Source: Campylobacterota bacterium (lineage in GTDB: Bacteria > Campylobacterota > Campylobacteria > Campylobacterales > Sulfurovaceae). From it: a stretch of 5,588 bases of DNA. The stretch is taken from the NCBI GenBank assembly GCA_022600655.1, contig JAHZJZ010000293.1, forward strand, positions 1-5,588. Reading direction: 5' to 3'. Of this stretch, positions 1-5,583 are shown piece by piece; positions within the stretch are counted from its first letter, which is position 1; every line of letters starts with the position of its first letter. The notes beneath the pieces were generated by a model that had not been told where the DNA came from, ran no database searches, and was given only the letters and a program-made list of their open reading frames with translations. The position numbers and the translations under genes are program-made.

Positions 1-1
1 A

Positions 2-406
2 AAACTCCAAAAAAAAAGTTATATTATGGAAGATATTCAGGATATTTTTGGACTGAGAATTATTTGCTATTATTTATCTGATATTGATAATATTATCAAA
101 AAATTAAGCGACTCCTTTATTATACAAACAAGAAAAAAACGTCAAGATGATAGCCAGTTTGGCTATCGTTCAGAACATTTAATTGTGAAACTCAATAAAG
201 AAAAATGGAATGGTATTATTACAGAAATAGAAAATCTTAATTTTGAAATACAAATTCGAACAGTTGTAATGCATGCATGGGCTTCCATTAGTCATCAACT
301 ATTCTATAAAAAAGAAGAGAAATCGAATAAATTAAGAGAGTTAGCAAGATTAAGCGCCATTCTTGAAATGGCTGATATAGAATTTAATAATATAAAAAGT
401 AATTAA
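2..406 (+). CDS. RelA/SpoT-type (p)ppGpp synthetase-fold protein, 5'-partial; candidate toxSAS toxin
   Basis: This is the C-terminal 134 residues of a RelA/SpoT nucleotidyltransferase domain; the frame is open to the left edge. An ATG at 26 exists, but it is probably internal, because eight in-frame codons before it (KLQKKSYI) fit the family's 'S..(R)K(M/L)' segment just before the first Asp motif. Numbering from that ATG, I see DIFGLR (D6, metal-binding Asp), GYRSEH (46-51, with the nucleotide-stacking Tyr47), EIQIRT (74-79, catalytic Glu74) and HAWASISH..FYK (83-95). The family transfers pyrophosphate from ATP to GDP/GTP, to ATP, or in some toxSAS members to the tRNA CCA end. The protein stops about 30 residues after the core, so it has no TGS or ACT regulatory region. 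The usual acceptor-loop motif KDY..PK.NGY is not recognisable; the loop reads RKKRQDDSQFGY. An HD hydrolase gene follows 8 nt downstream. Family assignment is confident; the toxin role is inferred. Start, promoter and ATP-binding Arg/Lys residues lie outside the window. Confidence 0.88.
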   Translation, partial: KLQKKSYIMEDIQDIFGLRIICYYLSDIDNIIKKLSDSFIIQTRKKRQDDSQFGYRSEHLIVKLNKEKWNGIITEIENLNFEIQIRTVVMHAWASISHQLFYKKEEKSNKLRELARLSAILEMADIEFNNIKSN

Positions 407-414
407 ATATTTAC

Positions 415-975
415 ATGTATTTAGAATCGAAACTAAATCAAGACAATATAATAAAAGCATGGTTCTTCGCATCAGAAGCACATAAAGAGCAAAAATATCC
501 AGGTAATAATTTGCCTTATTTAACTCATATAGGAAATGTAATGATGGAGGTAATATCTATTTCCTATACAGTTGAAAATATAGAGTTAGCAATAAGTTGT
601 GCAATTTTACACGATACAATAGAGGACACTAATGTTACTTATAATCAGTTGGTTGAGAATTTTTCTGTAGAAATAGCAAATGGAGTCTTGGCACTTACTA
701 AAAATGAAAAATTGGAAACTAAGCATGAGAAAATATTAGACTCTTTGGAACGAATAAAAATGCAACCTAAAGAGGTTTGGATAGTTAAGATGGCAGATAG
801 AGTTTCAAACCTTAGAGAGCCACCACACTATTGGACAGTTGAGAAGCGAAGAACTTATAGACATGAGGCACAAATTATTTTAGAGCATTTGAGTTTGGCT
901 AATGAACTAATGGCAAAACGACTTAAAGATAAGATAGAAGAATATAGAAAATATATAGATGAAGTGAAGAAGTAG
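415..975 (+). CDS. Stand-alone HD-domain alarmone hydrolase (SpoT/MESH1-like small alarmone hydrolase); candidate antitoxin
   Basis: This 186-residue protein is all HD domain (HD_4 / SpoT hydrolase type). The metal and catalytic set seen in Rel/SpoT and MESH1 is present: H38 in LPYLTHI, H66-D67 and E70-D71 in LHDTIEDT, and D128 with N132 in KMADRVSNL. The position of the family's early conserved Arg appears to be Lys27 (QKYPG). Such enzymes remove the 3'-pyrophosphate from (p)ppGpp or related nucleotides with Mn2+. No signal peptide or membrane segment is present, so it should be cytosolic. The start is fixed: an in-frame stop lies at 400-402 and the next ATG (541) would remove H38. No Shine-Dalgarno sequence precedes it (the leader is A/T only), so translation is probably coupled to the synthetase gene ending 8 nt before. 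It could be a housekeeping or orphan SAH, but its adjacency to a single-domain synthetase favours an antitoxin or counter-enzyme role. GC rises towards its 3' half compared with the upstream gene. Confidence 0.87.
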   Translation: MYLESKLNQDNIIKAWFFASEAHKEQKYPGNNLPYLTHIGNVMMEVISISYTVENIELAISCAILHDTIEDTNVTYNQLVENFSVEIANGVLALTKNEKLETKHEKILDSLERIKMQPKEVWIVKMADRVSNLREPPHYWTVEKRRTYRHEAQIILEHLSLANELMAKRLKDKIEEYRKYIDEVKK

Positions 976-1088
976 TAACAGAAAAAATAATCTATTGCTA
1001 AATAAATTTAGGAGATGTATTGAAAATTCAACTTTAAATATATTGTTCATTTTCGTAAAGAGTGGATTATTATATTAAAGTTAATTAG

Positions 1089-1102
1089 ACTTTTTCAAAA
1101 GT
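1089..1102. repeat. Short inverted repeat in the convergent intergenic gap
   Basis: ACTTTT and AAAAGT form a perfect 6-bp inverted repeat around a 2-nt centre (TC on the + strand). It lies immediately past the larger 24-nt palindrome when read from the minus-strand operon. It is AT-only apart from one C-G pair, so a hairpin would be weak. It may be part of the transcription end of the operon or simply compositional. The remaining gap (976-1088) holds nothing I can support. Confidence 0.35.
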
Positions 1103-1104
1103 AG

Positions 1105-1128
1105 GAGATAAGTATTAATACTTATCTC
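1105..1128. terminator. 24-nt perfect palindrome, probable bidirectional transcription end
   Basis: GAGATAAGTATT is followed directly by its exact reverse complement AATACTTATCTC. It spans the TAA stop of the exporter gene (1122-1124) and lies between converging genes, where a shared terminator is expected. It is not a classic intrinsic terminator: the stem has only three G-C pairs per arm, there is no spacer loop, and neither side has a long T-run (reading leftwards, the minus strand has CTACTTTTGAAAAAG after it). A dyad-binding protein site is an alternative, but its position over a stop codon favours a 3'-end role. Confidence 0.4.
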
Positions 1129-3386
1129 TTATCCACCATACTCAAAAGAGCAGGAAGCAGTAACATATCAACCACAAACGCCACGACCAATGCAAATGCG
1201 GTTACCACCCCAAAGTTTTGGTTCGGTGTAAAACTAGAAAACGCAAAGAGTGAAAAGGCGATGGTTAAGATAATGGTGGTAAAGAGTATCGCTTTACCTG
1301 CATAACGTAGCACTTCATCAAAGGTATCTTCCATGCTTAGTCCTCGTTTTCGTGCATCGAAGTATTTGACTAAGAAGTGGATGGTATCATCGACAGCTAC
1401 CCCAATAATAATCGCTCCAGCTATCGCCACACCGATATCGATGGTAATGCCTATCCAGCCCATAAGCCCAACAACCAAAACAACAGGTAGTAGGTTTGGT
1501 AAGATAAATACCCATAAGATTTTGATACGTTTAAATATCATCAGCATCACCAGTGAGACCAGTAGGATTGCCAAAGAGAGTGAGTAGATAAGGGTATCGG
1601 TCACATCTTTTTGCATATAGGCAAACATGGCTGTTTGACCTTGAACCGAAGCCGTGTAGGGGGTTTTGCTCCACCATTCATTCACATAATTTATCATCTC
1701 CAAATCTTTTGAGGTATCGACAATGTTTACTTGCCCTGTAATGCGTAGTTTCTGCTCTTTTATGTCCATTTTATCGTTTATCTCCATCCCTTGAGGGAGT
1801 GAGAGTGAGTAGAGCAGAAGATATTGGGCGATGAGGTTTTGATTATCGGGTATCTCCTCTTGGTTATTGACCACTTTGTTAAAGCGTTTAATGGTATCCA
1901 TCAGTGAGCTTAGGTGTCTGACATCAGGGAATTCCTCTTGAAACTCTTGGTAAAACATCTCAACTGTCTGCATGAACTTTGGGTTTTTAATGCCATCTTT
2001 TACACCACTGTCAACCACTATCTCATACGCCATGGGTCCTGTGATATTCTCCATTAGAAATTCGGTCGATTTTCGTATCTCTACATTTTTATCAAAGTAG
2101 CGAATGGTATTACTGTCTACTTTAACCTGAAACAGTCCAACGGCTAAAATGGAAAAGATAACCGTGGTGATAAGGGCTATCTTTTTATCATGAGCGACAA
2201 TAAACTTTCCATACCCTATAGGCTTTTTAGCTTTGGTCTGCTCAATAATTTTGGCTTTAAACTCTTTTTTGAGCAGTAGTAAAACAGCAGGCATCCAGAC
2301 CACCGAGATAATAAAGGCTAAGATTGCCCCACTAGCTGTGGCAACTCCTAAGGTAAAGACAGGAACAACTTTTGAGATGGTTAATGTAGCAAACCCAATG
2401 GCTGTGGTTAGTGAAGTTAAAAAGATAGGTAAAAAGTTCTTCTTCAGACTCTCTATCACGGCTTGGTTGTTCCCCATTCCCTCACGTCGGTGGAGTATCC
2501 AGACACTGTAGACATGCACAGCATCGGCGATTCCAATGGCGACAATAAATACAGGAATATTAATAGTGAAGTTGTTAAGCTTATAGCCTAAAAGTATTTG
2601 AATTGTCCAGACCACTAAAAAGGTAAAGGTCACCACCCCAATAGGAATCAACGCCCCACTAACACGTCTAAAGAGTAAAAAGAGCAGTAACATCGAAGCG
2701 ATAATGACAATAGGTACAAAGATACTATCATCCATAGCAACTGAGACAAAAGCTTTGTTGAGTGGTGGTCCACCATTGAGCCAATACTTATATCCTGTTT
2801 GCTCTATTTCAGGTTTGAGTATCTCGTTTACCAGCTCCATAATCTCCATGCTTTTGTCACTGTCATCGTTGACCTTAGGAGTCAAACGAGCTGATATCAT
2901 GGTAGTGGTTCCATCACGAGAGATAAATCCATCGACAACCAGTGGGTCATTGGTAGCAATATCTTTACGGTTAGCCAAATACTCAGGCGTAGCCTCTTGG
3001 ATATTTTGTATAAAATCCTCAACCACAATGTCATCAGGCTCTTCAGGATTGGCATGAACATACTGGTAGTTGGTAATTGAATCTACACGTGCTACATACT
3101 TCATCTGCCATAGAGCTTGGGTGATGTTATCTATGCTCTGTAGAGCTTTTTTATTAAAGATTCCATCTTTATCTCTGAAAGATATAACCACAGCATCATC
3201 ATTACCAAAGGTACTTCTAAAGTCATCATAATCTTTAAGTGTCTTAGACTCTTCTCCAAACCAGATACGATAACTTCCATCCATCTGTAGATGTTTTAGG
3301 TTGGTTGCTAACGCAAAGACAATGATGGGTAATCCTATGGCGATGAGCCATTTGAACTTTTGTAGAAATGTTATGTATTTTTTCAT
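1122..3386 (-). CDS. RND/MMPL-family inner-membrane exporter (COG1033-like)
   Basis: This 754-residue protein has the two-fold RND/MMPL architecture. TM1 is about 12-30, followed by a periplasmic domain (about 31-218) and TM2-6 (about 221-373). A cytoplasmic linker leads to TM7 (about 401-420), a second periplasmic domain (about 421-595) and TM8-12 (about 598-750). The fourth helix of each half carries the proton-relay signature: GIADAVH (D288) in the first and GVAVDDTIH (D666, D667) in the second. Length and layout match predicted RND exporters of hydrophobic or lipid-like substrates driven by proton motive force. The start overlaps the stop of the upstream small gene (ATGA, 3383-3386), and a GAGGTG ribosome site sits 5 nt upstream inside that gene. 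It is the last gene of an operon with a LolA-like carrier and an outer-membrane barrel, so it probably extracts cargo from the inner membrane for transfer outward. The substrate is unknown. A classical tripartite drug pump is unlikely: those proteins are about 1000 residues and pair with a membrane-fusion protein. Confidence 0.9.
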   Translation of the reverse strand: MKKYITFLQKFKWLIAIGLPIIVFALATNLKHLQMDGSYRIWFGEESKTLKDYDDFRSTFGNDDAVVISFRDKDGIFNKKALQSIDNITQALWQMKYVARVDSITNYQYVHANPEEPDDIVVEDFIQNIQEATPEYLANRKDIATNDPLVVDGFISRDGTTTMISARLTPKVNDDSDKSMEIMELVNEILKPEIEQTGYKYWLNGGPPLNKAFVSVAMDDSIFVPIVIIASMLLLFLLFRRVSGALIPIGVVTFTFLVVWTIQILLGYKLNNFTINIPVFIVAIGIADAVHVYSVWILHRREGMGNNQAVIESLKKNFLPIFLTSLTTAIGFATLTISKVVPVFTLGVATASGAILAFIISVVWMPAVLLLLKKEFKAKIIEQTKAKKPIGYGKFIVAHDKKIALITTVIFSILAVGLFQVKVDSNTIRYFDKNVEIRKSTEFLMENITGPMAYEIVVDSGVKDGIKNPKFMQTVEMFYQEFQEEFPDVRHLSSLMDTIKRFNKVVNNQEEIPDNQNLIAQYLLLYSLSLPQGMEINDKMDIKEQKLRITGQVNIVDTSKDLEMINYVNEWWSKTPYTASVQGQTAMFAYMQKDVTDTLIYSLSLAILLVSLVMLMIFKRIKILWVFILPNLLPVVLVVGLMGWIGITIDIGVAIAGAIIIGVAVDDTIHFLVKYFDARKRGLSMEDTFDEVLRYAGKAILFTTIILTIAFSLFAFSSFTPNQNFGVVTAFALVVAFVVDMLLLPALLSMVDKR

Positions 3387-3598
3387 TTTTTCACCTCTAT
3401 AAACTGCAATATATTTCTAATTAAAAACATACCTGGACATAACCCTGTTAAAAATGCAAATAGTGCAAATATAGCTGGTACATATATTAGCCAATGCACA
3501 ACATCAAAACCTGTAAGATAAATTCCAATCCATAACATTAAAATGGGACCTATAAACCATAATCGCATCTCTGTACTAATTTTAAACTTCTCTATCAT
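3383..3598 (-). CDS. Small two-helix membrane protein, possibly DUF2892/YgaP-like
   Basis: This is a 71-residue protein with two hydrophobic helices, about 13-31 and 36-52, and a Cys54-Pro55 pair at the end of the second (GLCPG). Charged residues sit at both ends. The size, the Arg before helix 1 (R12) and the late CP motif resemble the DUF2892 (YgaP-type) small membrane proteins, but the match is from memory and moderate; no biochemical role can be stated. I chose the ATG at 3596-3598. The ATG two codons earlier (3602-3604) directly abuts the AGGAGG ribosome site, whereas this one has a 6-nt spacer. Its TGA overlaps the exporter ATG, so the two are translationally coupled and it may be an accessory subunit. 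Its GC (19/60 and 18/60 in sampled lines) is lower than the exporter's. Confidence 0.72.
   Translation of the reverse strand: MIEKFKISTEMRLWFIGPILMLWIGIYLTGFDVVHWLIYVPAIFALFAFLTGLCPGMFLIRNILQFIEVKK
3392..3397 (-). promoter_or_regulatory. Ribosome binding site GAGGTG for the exporter
   Basis: GAGGTG on the minus strand, 5 nt before the exporter ATG at 3386. It lies within the last codons of the upstream small gene. With the ATGA overlap it allows both coupled and independent initiation. Confidence 0.7.
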
Positions 3599-3604
3599 TT
3601 TCAT

Positions 3605-3610
3605 CCTCCT
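3605..3610 (-). promoter_or_regulatory. Ribosome binding site AGGAGG, decides start of the small membrane protein
   Basis: A perfect AGGAGG (minus strand) sits between the barrel gene stop (3613-3615) and the small membrane gene. It leaves 0 nt to the ATG at 3604 and 6 nt to the ATG at 3598, which supports the shorter start. Confidence 0.8.
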
Positions 3611-3612
3611 AT

Positions 3613-4794
3613 TTAAAAGTAATATCCAAACTCAATCATCGCTCTGTCTAACTCTTTAAAAACAGACCCATCTTTAGGAGCTAAATGTTGATAGGATAGA
3701 CCAAGTTTATACTTTTCAAACAACCGTGTATCATACTCTACAAAAAATATCTTCTCTCTAGTATCACGGTCGATACTCACTCCACCTAAAATCTCCGAAT
3801 CAGACATATCATTCATGGAGACTCTAAACCCTAAAGCGATATCATCAGCAAAAAGATTACCAAGCTCTTTGGCTCCCATTTTATTGTTCTCATAAGATTT
3901 ATATCGGTAATATTCAACCAAAATTCCTAAATCTTTTTTATCTAAAATACCATAAAGCGTATGCTCTGCACCAATACTTATTTGTGCATAGTCCGAGACG
4001 CTCTCATCATCACTTTGCGTGTAAGCCAGTTCGGTTTTATAGATGGTCTCACCCTCAACCAACGTAGCATACCCCATCACTTTATCAACAATATAAGCGT
4101 GTTGTCGTAGCTCATTACCTACAGGAGCCAGATAGCGTTGCTCATCGTACCCATTTTGATAAATCAATGAGTAGTCAAGTTGTCTCTTTTCTGCTGAACC
4201 ACTATATTTTAAATAGAGTGTCGGTCGATTTCTATCTTTCCCAGTCTCTAAAGTATCTTTATAGGTAGGAGGTAAAAAACTGTTGACCGATTCACCATCT
4301 TGAATCTTTTGATTCTCTTCACGCACTTTGGCAATGACTGAGAGTTCAGCGTTATCAAAATAGTGGGTATAAGCGATGTTATTTGCTCCTATCTTACTAT
4401 CATAATCAAATGGGTTATCTAACCAATCTTTGGTATTAAACACATCGGTATGGTTATAAAACTCCATCGCTCCCCAAAAGCGTGTGTTTCGCCCGATGAG
4501 TAGGTCACCATTTTCAAAGTTATGTTTGTAGTAGAGGTCATTGAAGTCAAAATAACGACGCTCTTTGTCATTTAGGTCATAGAGGGCTTTGAGGTTGGCT
4601 ACTATTTTGCCATTTTCAAAACGCTGTTGCAGTTCAGCCTCTAACCTAAAAGCGTTTTCACTCTCTCTTTTCTCATTCATATCATGGTTGAGGTAAGAGG
4701 CTTCCATACCGATGTTACCTTTGTACTCTAGTCCATTACCCAGCAGTAGGGTCGGTAACACCGACCATAAAGAGACCATTATATATTGTTTCAT
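3613..4794 (-). CDS. Outer-membrane beta-barrel protein of an exporter operon
   Basis: This 393-residue protein has an N-terminal export signal (hydrophobic stretch about 5-18, cleavage somewhere near 18-22). The rest alternates polar and hydrophobic residues in the manner of beta-strands, many ending in Tyr/Phe. It ends in MIEFGYYF, whose terminal Phe preceded by aromatics is the BAM-recognised beta-signal. A conserved-looking block at 107-136 (WGAMEFYNHTDVFN, then a D/N-rich stretch) resembles the 'WG...DVFNP.D' element of DUF1302-like barrels that accompany MMPL exporters; this is from memory, so the exact family is not claimed. No TolC-like coiled coils are present, so it is not a TolC-type channel. 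Its ATG overlaps the TGA of the preceding LolA-like gene (4791-4794) and no good Shine-Dalgarno sequence precedes it, which implies translational coupling. It probably forms the outer-membrane end of the export route. The 3' third is more AT-rich than the 5' part (15/60 GC at 3901-3960 versus 25/60 at 4621-4680). Confidence 0.85.
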   Translation of the reverse strand: MKQYIMVSLWSVLPTLLLGNGLEYKGNIGMEASYLNHDMNEKRESENAFRLEAELQQRFENGKIVANLKALYDLNDKERRYFDFNDLYYKHNFENGDLLIGRNTRFWGAMEFYNHTDVFNTKDWLDNPFDYDSKIGANNIAYTHYFDNAELSVIAKVREENQKIQDGESVNSFLPPTYKDTLETGKDRNRPTLYLKYSGSAEKRQLDYSLIYQNGYDEQRYLAPVGNELRQHAYIVDKVMGYATLVEGETIYKTELAYTQSDDESVSDYAQISIGAEHTLYGILDKKDLGILVEYYRYKSYENNKMGAKELGNLFADDIALGFRVSMNDMSDSEILGGVSIDRDTREKIFFVEYDTRLFEKYKLGLSYQHLAPKDGSVFKELDRAMIEFGYYF

Positions 4795-5543
4795 TGTTTT
4801 AGTACCCTTTTATTAAACTCTTTGGCCGTCAGTCCCACTTTTATCTTGTCATCTTTCCAAATCAACACGGTAGATTTATCATTTTGATGGTTTTTCATAA
4901 CTATTTTACCCACACGCCACACACCATCTACCTGTGTATACTCTGAAAAAATAGCCGTTTTAAGTAACTCTTTTTTACGGTCATAGTACTCCACTTGTTG
5001 CAGTAAAAAGCTAGTGCTATCTACCCAGCTAATCTGTTTGGTGTATCCTGAGTTTTTATCTTTAGGGATTCTAGTGCCTTTATAACACTTCACACCATTT
5101 AAATCAACTTCTTCAGATTCCCCCTCATAGGTAAACTTTTGGTAGTTCTGGTTTCCAATATCTTCATAAGAGAACTCCGACCCCATAAATGAACCCGATT
5201 TATTGCGACTGGCGATTCTTTTTACTCTTTTCAAAGCAGGGAGATACAACCACTGGTCATCATCACGGTCTATATGTTCATGGGTTAAGGTTTTGGTTCC
5301 TTTTACATCAGCAGGAGAGAGAAAAGTAGAGATGGTCATATCGCCATTTTCACCCTCTAGGGTTTTCATCTCCAAATCACGGGTACTCTGTTGACCATTG
5401 GCGTTGATAAGTATCATCTCCATATTGGCAGTAGAACTCTCAAATCCATCGGTAACCTTGTCAGCCTTTTTAGCAACTTCTATATTTTCTATCGCCATAA
5501 GTGTAGTGGCTGTGAGTAGGGTCGTTAGTATTAGTTTTTTCAT
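4791..5543 (-). CDS. LolA-like periplasmic carrier (outer membrane lipoprotein-sorting protein family)
   Basis: This 250-residue protein has a clear Sec signal peptide (MKKLILTTLLTATTLMA, cleavage after Ala17) and no lipobox Cys, so it should be soluble in the periplasm. Signature blocks of the PF17131-type LolA-like family are visible: FLSPADVKGT (74-83), WLYLPALKRVKRI (98-110) and SFMGSEFSYEDI (118-129). LolA-fold proteins hold acyl chains in a half-open barrel. Members next to MMPL exporters are thought to carry lipid-like cargo across the periplasm rather than to be the general LolA. I start at 5543. An in-frame ATG at 5582 would add 13 residues before the signal peptide, and those are encoded by a palindromic repeat and have no ribosome site. 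At 5543, AAGGA lies 8 nt upstream. It is the first gene of the operon visible here; its promoter must lie beyond the right edge or within the last 45 bases, where I see none. Confidence 0.87.
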   Translation of the reverse strand: MKKLILTTLLTATTLMAIENIEVAKKADKVTDGFESSTANMEMILINANGQQSTRDLEMKTLEGENGDMTISTFLSPADVKGTKTLTHEHIDRDDDQWLYLPALKRVKRIASRNKSGSFMGSEFSYEDIGNQNYQKFTYEGESEEVDLNGVKCYKGTRIPKDKNSGYTKQISWVDSTSFLLQQVEYYDRKKELLKTAIFSEYTQVDGVWRVGKIVMKNHQNDKSTVLIWKDDKIKVGLTAKEFNKRVLKQ

Positions 5544-5551
5544 TTTTTCAA

Positions 5552-5556
5552 TCCTT
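5552..5556 (-). promoter_or_regulatory. Ribosome binding site AAGGA, decides start of the LolA-like gene
   Basis: AAGGA on the minus strand, 8 nt before the ATG at 5543, whose product begins with a textbook signal peptide. No comparable site can be checked for the 5582 ATG, which has only 6 bases left in the window. Confidence 0.65.
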
Positions 5557-5559
5557 TGT

Positions 5560-5583
5560 GTAGCGTGGGCATTCTTGCCCACG
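5560..5583. repeat. GTAG-headed hairpin resembling a REP element
   Basis: On the + strand GTAG (5560-5563) is followed at once by a perfect 7-bp stem: CGTGGGC (5564-5570), a 6-nt loop ATTCTT, and GCCCACG (5577-5583). A GTAG or GGAG tetranucleotide at the foot of a GC-rich palindrome is the hallmark of REP sequences mobilised by RAYT (Y1 TnpA-REP) transposases. It is much more GC-rich than its surroundings. Neither strand has a T-run after it, so a terminator is unlikely. One copy cannot prove a repeat family. It would be transcribed in the 5' leader of the exporter operon if the promoter lies further right. Confidence 0.5.

Noticed and set aside
1010..1037. AGGAG followed by TTG or ATG in the gap after the hydrolase gene
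   Set aside because: The frames stop after five and two codons, so no gene; at most a decayed remnant.
1020..1076. Promoter-like TTGAAA / TATATT and TTGTTC / TATTAT pairs
   Set aside because: Spacings (about 13 and 19 nt) are poor, the DNA is very AT-rich, and no plus-strand gene follows.
1333..3057. Plus-strand open frames at 1333-1587, 2233-2511 and 2704-3057
   Set aside because: They lie fully antisense to the exporter gene, have low-complexity Ser/Thr/Ile-rich products with no family resemblance and no convincing ribosome sites.
5203..5394. Plus-strand open frame of 63 codons
   Set aside because: It is antisense to the conserved core of the LolA-like gene, and nothing in its product or context supports expression.
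5544..5582. Start of the LolA-like gene at the upstream ATG (5582)
   Set aside because: The 13 extra residues precede a complete signal peptide and are encoded by the GTAG palindrome; the ATG at 5543 has a proper ribosome site.
5564..5583. Right-edge hairpin as an intrinsic terminator
   Set aside because: There is no T-run on either strand after the stem; a REP-like element fits better.
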